Shown piece after piece: positions 5,688-9,365 of a stretch of DNA of 9,365 nucleotides. Numbering within the stretch: position 1 is the stretch's first letter; the number at the start of each line of letters is the position of its first letter. Source of the stretch: Bauldia sp. (GTDB taxonomy: Bacteria > Pseudomonadota > Alphaproteobacteria > Rhizobiales > Kaistiaceae). The stretch lies in contig JAGRKY010000472.1 in assembly GCA_020442095.1 (NCBI GenBank), forward strand, positions 1 to 9,365, given 5' to 3'. The notes under the pieces were generated by a model. It did no database searches. It saw nothing but the letters and a program-made list of their open reading frames with translations, and was not told where the DNA came from. A program made the translations under genes and the position numbers.

Positions 5688-7898
5688 CTACATCGGCATC
5701 TCGATCTCGCCGAGGTTGAGGAAGACCGTCTCGCCGGAGTGGTCGTCGACGCCGTCATTGTCGGTGATGATGAAGGCATCGCCGGCGCTGTCGACCGCGA
5801 AGCTCTCGATCTTGTCGAGGACGTAGCCCTTCGGGCTGGCGAGGTCGGGGATCAGGTCGCGGATGACCGTCTTCTCGACGACCGGGATGTCCGCGGCGCC
5901 CGGGGCCGCCGGAGTGACGCCGGCAAGCGGGACATAGGCGAGCTGCTTGATCCTCGCCTTCTTGCCGATCTGGTTGTCGCGCTCGACGACGACCAGCCCG
6001 CCATCGACCGAAGTGATCTCGGAGAGGCCGACCCAGCCGGTCTCCGGCGTGTCGAGCGGGTAGTGGACGACGCCCCAGCTTTCATCCGCCGGCTTGAAGG
6101 CGAGCAGCTTGGCCATGCCCTTGGGATCGTCCTTCCACTCGCGCTGGACGGCGATCCACACCGTCTCGTCGTCGCCGGCGCCGACGGTCGTCACGCCCTC
6201 GAAGCCGAAGCGGGAGGCTTGCGAGCGGATGCCCTCGGGGAGGGGATAGACCTTCTCGATCCTGCCGTCGGCGGCGACCTTGATGAGCTGGCTGTCGGTC
6301 TTGTTCTTCTCGCGCTCGGGATTGCCCTCGGACACCAGCCAGAAGCCGCCGTCGCCCGCCCGCGCGATGCCTTCGAGATCGAGATTGGCGGCCGGCGTGT
6401 CGCCGTCGGTGACGATCGTCTCGGCGGTGATCACGGCGGGCTTCGCCGTCGCGTCGATGGTGAGGATGCGGGCGAGGGCCGACGCGCTGTCGGTGACGAC
6501 GTAGAGCTTGCCGGGGGCTTCGGCGTCGGCGGCGGCGCCGGAGATCGCCATCCACGGAATCGGCGTGCCGTTGGCGTCATTGGCGGAGATGAGCTGGGGA
6601 TAGGCGGGGTCCTCATCGCCAAGCTCGAAGATCGTCACGACCGAACCGATGCCGCCATCAGGGCCGAGATCGGTTTCGGCGGCGGAGACGAAGAGGTTGC
6701 GCTCGGGGATGGCGAGGAGACCCTCCGGGCCGATGCCGCCAGGCAGTGCCTGGAGATATTCGGGTGCTCCGCCGGTGTCGCGATAGACGAGGACCAGCGA
6801 CGCGCGCTCAAGGCCGATGAAGATGAATTTGTCATCGCCATAGGTCGCAACCTCGGCGCCTTCGGGTTCCGTGCCCTTGTTCTCCGAACGGCCCTCGGGA
6901 TAATGGCCGAGCCGCACCGCGAGGTGTTCGACGGAATTGCCGCTGTCGAAAAGAATGTCGCCGTTCTTGTTGAAGATGGTGAAGCCGCGGCTGCCACCCT
7001 GCCAGTCGCCTTCATTGGCGGTGACGAAACGGTCGTCATCGACCCACTGCACCGCATCCGGCTCGCGGGCGACGCCCTTCAGCGATGAGGTGAGGGAGAT
7101 GACGTCTTCCTCGACGGTGTCGATCTTGTCGAGATCGACGCTGCCGGCCGGGAAGTTCGCGATCACGCTGCCGTCGGCAAGGTCGACGAGCGCGAGGTGA
7201 TTGTTCTCCTGGAGGGTGACGACCACCTGATTGGCGGTGTTGATGTCGACGAATTCCGGCTCCGGATCGGTCGGGGCGACCTCGGCGAGGCCGGTGAGGT
7301 CGACGACCGTCTTCGTCGCGCAATCGACCGAGCCGTCGTCGGAGATAGCGAAATAGGTGAGGTTGCCGGCAGGGAGCTGCGGGATGGCACCGTCGTTGAC
7401 GTCCTCGTCGCGCTCGTTCTCGATGGCGATAGCGACATACTTGCCGTCGGGCGACTTCGCCAGCGAATCGGGCTGGCCGCCGAGATCGCAGGTGGCAGCG
7501 ACCGTCCCGGTCGCGAGGTCGACGATGGCGAGATGGCCGGAGGGCTTGTCGTAGGATTCGGAGGTGACGACGCCGACCAGGGCGTTGTTGCCGGCGATGA
7601 CGAGCGAAGTCGGCTCGCCGCCGAGCGCGACGGTGCCGGCCGGCTTCGGGTCGGCGGGATCGGTGATATCGATCAGGCCGAGCCGCTCGCCGGGGCTGTC
7701 GGTATGGACGAGCATCATGCCATCCGCGGTGACCGAGATGATTTCGGCGACGGTCTCGGATTCGGGGTCCGAATCGGCCGGCCGGTTATCCGCGACATGG
7801 AAGGTCGCGATCCGGTTGAAGACCTTGGCGGAGGCCGGGGTGAGGGCGGTGCAGGCCAGAAGCGCGGCCGCAACCGCGCTGACGCGCAGGATGGTCAT
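5688..7898 (-). CDS. Secreted phytase-like / esterase-like beta-propeller protein
   Basis: A 736-residue exported protein. Residues 1-24 are a signal peptide (MTILRVSAVAAALLACTALT, then PASA). LLAC at 13-16 loosely resembles a lipobox, so a lipoprotein cannot be excluded. Residues about 30-440 look like a propeller of YVTN/choice-of-anchor-I type: repeated strands such as HLAIVDLATGTVAA (122-135) and HLALVDLADGSVIA (234-247), then ENKGTEPEGAEVATYGDD (339-356). Residues about 480-732 match the 'esterase-like activity of phytase' (Phytase-like) domain: NLDLEGIARAGDGGFWLVSE (505-524), RFGFEGVTT (563-571), GLSEITSVDGGLVVVERDN (624-642) and KIESFAVDSAGDAFIITDND (696-715). Cys137 and Cys193 could form a disulfide. 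Its many acidic loops fit metal-binding periplasmic phosphoesterase relatives, but true phytase activity is not established for this family. ATG 7898 has AAGGG 10 bases upstream. A Pho-box-like repeat lies upstream. It is convergent with leuA. Confidence 0.85.
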   Translation of the reverse strand: MTILRVSAVAAALLACTALTPASAKVFNRIATFHVADNRPADSDPESETVAEIISVTADGMMLVHTDSPGERLGLIDITDPADPKPAGTVALGGEPTSLVIAGNNALVGVVTSESYDKPSGHLAIVDLATGTVAATCDLGGQPDSLAKSPDGKYVAIAIENERDEDVNDGAIPQLPAGNLTYFAISDDGSVDCATKTVVDLTGLAEVAPTDPEPEFVDINTANQVVVTLQENNHLALVDLADGSVIANFPAGSVDLDKIDTVEEDVISLTSSLKGVAREPDAVQWVDDDRFVTANEGDWQGGSRGFTIFNKNGDILFDSGNSVEHLAVRLGHYPEGRSENKGTEPEGAEVATYGDDKFIFIGLERASLVLVYRDTGGAPEYLQALPGGIGPEGLLAIPERNLFVSAAETDLGPDGGIGSVVTIFELGDEDPAYPQLISANDANGTPIPWMAISGAAADAEAPGKLYVVTDSASALARILTIDATAKPAVITAETIVTDGDTPAANLDLEGIARAGDGGFWLVSEGNPEREKNKTDSQLIKVAADGRIEKVYPLPEGIRSQASRFGFEGVTTVGAGDDETVWIAVQREWKDDPKGMAKLLAFKPADESWGVVHYPLDTPETGWVGLSEITSVDGGLVVVERDNQIGKKARIKQLAYVPLAGVTPAAPGAADIPVVEKTVIRDLIPDLASPKGYVLDKIESFAVDSAGDAFIITDNDGVDDHSGETVFLNLGEIEMPM

Positions 7899-7956
7899 GG
7901 TCGATAGCCCTTCTCGTCAATCTGAAGCGGGAGCCATCGGCGCTTAGCGCGCGGGC

Positions 7957-7974
7957 ATGACCGGGAGGTAACAG
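7957..7974 (-). promoter_or_regulatory. Pho-box-like direct repeat upstream of the phytase-like gene
   Basis: On the - strand the sequence reads CTGTTAC-CTCC-CGGTCAT. The PhoB consensus is two CTGTCAT repeats separated by 4 bases; here 5 of 7 and 6 of 7 positions match with the correct spacing, though the spacer is not AT-rich. It lies 58 bases upstream of ATG 7898 in the right orientation. An 11-base palindrome (GCGCT-T-AGCGC, 7940-7950) lies between it and the gene. No good -10 follows (TAAGCG is weak). Suggestive only. Confidence 0.3.
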
Positions 7975-8022
7975 TTATGTGAACGACGCGTGACGGCGAC
8001 GGTCGGACCGGCCGAGAGGGCT

Positions 8023-8934
8023 TCAGGAGGGTTCGCTTTTCCCCGATGCCCCGCCCTCGTGGGCTTCGACCGTGGCGGCCGGGAGGCCGGCCGATGGCTC
8101 GGAGCCGACGACATGCACCACCCGCTGCGGGAAGGGGATGGTGATGCCGGCAGCCTCGAGATCGCGCTTGCCGTTCTGGGTCAGGTCCCAGCGCACGTTC
8201 CAGAAATCGGGCGTGCGGGCCCAGGCCCGCAACTGCAGGACGACCGCGCTGTCGCCAAGCGACAGCGGCACGACGACCGGTGGCGGATCCTGCAGGACGC
8301 CGCGGTGATCCGTAGCGGTCTTGACCAGGATACGACGGCCCGTCGCCATGTCGTCCTCATAGGCGATGCCGAATTCGAGCAGGATGAGGCGGGTCGGGTT
8401 CCGGGTGTAGTTGGTCAGCGTGACGTTCCACAGCTGCGAGTTCGGCACGAATTTGTAGATGCCGTCCCAGGTCCGGATCTGGGTGTGGAAAAGTCCGATT
8501 TCCTCGATGGTGCCGGCGACGGTCTCGGTCTCGACATAGTCGCCGATGCCGAAGGGACGCAGCCAGAGGAGCATCATCCCGGCGGCGATGTTGGCGAGCG
8601 TTCCCTGCAGGGCGAGGCCGATCGCGAGCGCCGCGCCGCCGAGGGCGGCGAGGATCGACGTCGTCTGGACGCCGAGCTGACCGAGGGCCGCGACCACTAC
8701 CAGGATCAGGATCGAATAGCGGACGACCGCCACGAAGACCGGGCGGAGGGTGCGGTCGACCTTGTCGGTGCGGTGGATGACGTCGCCGACCGCCCGGCTC
8801 GCCCACCGTGCCGCGATCCAGCCGAAGAGCAGGATGAGCAGGGCGGAGACCAACTTCGGAAAGAAGTCGACGGCCCAGGCCCAGAGCGCGGAAGCAACGA
8901 TGCCGAGATGTGTCGGGATGTCTACGACGTCCAT
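8023..8934 (-). CDS. MscS-family small-conductance mechanosensitive channel
   Basis: A 303-residue inner-membrane channel that opens under membrane tension to release solutes during hypo-osmotic shock; MscS of E. coli has 286 residues. Helices are at about 21-43 and 64-86, and the pore-lining third helix runs from 91 to about 126, with the Ala/Gly-rich packing ALGGAALAIGLALQGTLANI (97-116). The cytoplasmic beta domain follows with GDYVE (131-135), GTIEEIGLFHTQIRTWDG (141-158) and the hallmark FVPNSQLWN (162-170). The vestibule alpha/beta domain ends with the typical IPFPQRVVHV (266-275). A polar tail of about 28 residues follows. An in-frame TAG ends 9 bases upstream of ATG 8934, so the start cannot be further out; the ribosome binding site is weak (GGCTGG/GGCGG). 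It is divergent from the Crp-like gene and on the same strand as the phytase-like gene, with a gap of 124 bases. Confidence 0.94.
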   Translation of the reverse strand: MDVVDIPTHLGIVASALWAWAVDFFPKLVSALLILLFGWIAARWASRAVGDVIHRTDKVDRTLRPVFVAVVRYSILILVVVAALGQLGVQTTSILAALGGAALAIGLALQGTLANIAAGMMLLWLRPFGIGDYVETETVAGTIEEIGLFHTQIRTWDGIYKFVPNSQLWNVTLTNYTRNPTRLILLEFGIAYEDDMATGRRILVKTATDHRGVLQDPPPVVVPLSLGDSAVVLQLRAWARTPDFWNVRWDLTQNGKRDLEAAGITIPFPQRVVHVVGSEPSAGLPAATVEAHEGGASGKSEPS

Positions 8935-9103
8935 GCCGCCAGCCTAGAAGAGATGCACCGTAGAGCCAACCCTCCGGGGTGGCCGGATTCAATGGATTTC
9001 GCGTCGCGCCGGTCGCCGGCAATGCTCGCCATCGGCGGCGTAAAGTGCTACCGGGATTCCCGGGGTCTGGCGGGTATCCGGTAACGCGTAGGGGGAGTCA
9101 CCC

Positions 9104-9365
9104 GTGGCGACGATTGACATTGCCAGTGAACTCGACGGAACCGTGCTTTTCGGCGGTCTCGACGAGGATGATTTGCGCCGTCTCGCGGGAATCGCCCGCG
9201 AGAGCAACCTCAAGACCGGGGACACGCTTTTCGACCAGGGCGACGAATCGGACGGACTCTACATCGTCGTGTCCGGGATCGTCCGCATCTACCTGACGGC
9301 CGACGATACCCGGGAAGCGACGATCAATCTCCTCGAGGAGGGGGAGGTGATCGGCGAGATCGCGC
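9104..9365 (+). CDS. Cyclic-nucleotide-binding domain protein, Crp/Fnr-like (partial)
   Basis: The first 87 codons of a gene that runs off the right edge. It starts at GTG 9104 with a strong GGGGGAG at 9091-9097 seven bases upstream. The visible part is the first half of a cNMP-binding beta-roll. LFGGLDEDDLRRLAGIA (residues 15-31) is the usual entry helix, GDTLFDQGDESDGLYIVVSG (39-58) is the core strand pair corresponding to Crp's FxxGDxxxxLYxIxxG, and LLEEGEVIGEIA (76-87) matches the start of the phosphate-binding cassette (Crp GDFIGELG). The C-terminal half is not in the window. It could be a Crp/Fnr transcription factor with a helix-turn-helix, or the domain could be fused to another output such as a cyclase or transporter. 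Its 169-base spacer to mscS, transcribed the other way, should hold both promoters; I can identify neither. Confidence 0.85.
   Translation, partial: MATIDIASELDGTVLFGGLDEDDLRRLAGIARESNLKTGDTLFDQGDESDGLYIVVSGIVRIYLTADDTREATINLLEEGEVIGEIA

Noticed and set aside
5739..7088. A 449-codon open frame on the + strand opposite the phytase-like gene
   Set aside because: Low-complexity Asp/Gly/Ala/Arg-rich translation with no motif; the - strand gene has a signal peptide and conserved domains.
7990..9084. A 364-codon open frame on the + strand opposite mscS
   Set aside because: Antisense shadow: the translation is charged and unstructured, while the - strand encodes a clear MscS channel.
8935..9103. 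CCGGG-ATT-CCCGG repeat (9051-9063) as an operator between mscS and the Crp-like gene
   Set aside because: The arms are short and purely GC in GC-rich DNA, and no promoter elements are recognisable next to them.

Overview
The window is GC-rich bacterial DNA, most likely from an alphaproteobacterium of the order Hyphomicrobiales (Rhizobiales). The best lineage marker is the small BA14K-type protein at 1584-2012, a family largely confined to that order. The gene set is chromosomal housekeeping and envelope functions. I see no insertion sequences, phage genes, CRISPR arrays, tRNAs or rRNAs.

Layout, left to right: the 3' end of ilvC (ketol-acid reductoisomerase, + strand); a complete CPA1-type Na+/H+ antiporter (+); a small secreted BA14K-like protein (-) convergent with it; a PhzF-family isomerase (+); a small four-helix membrane protein (+); a 419-base region without a conventional gene that contains a leucine-rich leader peptide and alternative RNA pairings; leuA (2-isopropylmalate synthase, +); a perfect bidirectional terminator; a large secreted phytase-like/esterase-like propeller protein (-); an MscS-type mechanosensitive channel (-); and the start of a cyclic-nucleotide-binding (Crp/Fnr-like) protein (+) that runs off the right edge.

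Two genes belong to branched-chain amino acid synthesis. IlvC serves the pathway common to valine, isoleucine and leucine, and LeuA makes the committed step to leucine. The most interesting part of the window is upstream of leuA. A 35-codon ORF with a good ribosome binding site ends in Ser-Leu4-Gly-Leu3-Arg-Arg-Pro, and its stop codon lies inside an 8-base perfect inverted repeat. This looks like a ribosome-mediated leucine attenuator, but no classical U-tailed terminator is visible before leuA, so the mechanism could be translational. The other genes (antiporter, mechanosensitive channel, envelope proteins) point to ion, osmotic and envelope homeostasis and do not form an operon with leuA.

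No wholly new system is evident. The second-look items are the leu leader, a Pho-box-like direct repeat ahead of the phytase-like gene, and several inverted repeats at candidate promoters.
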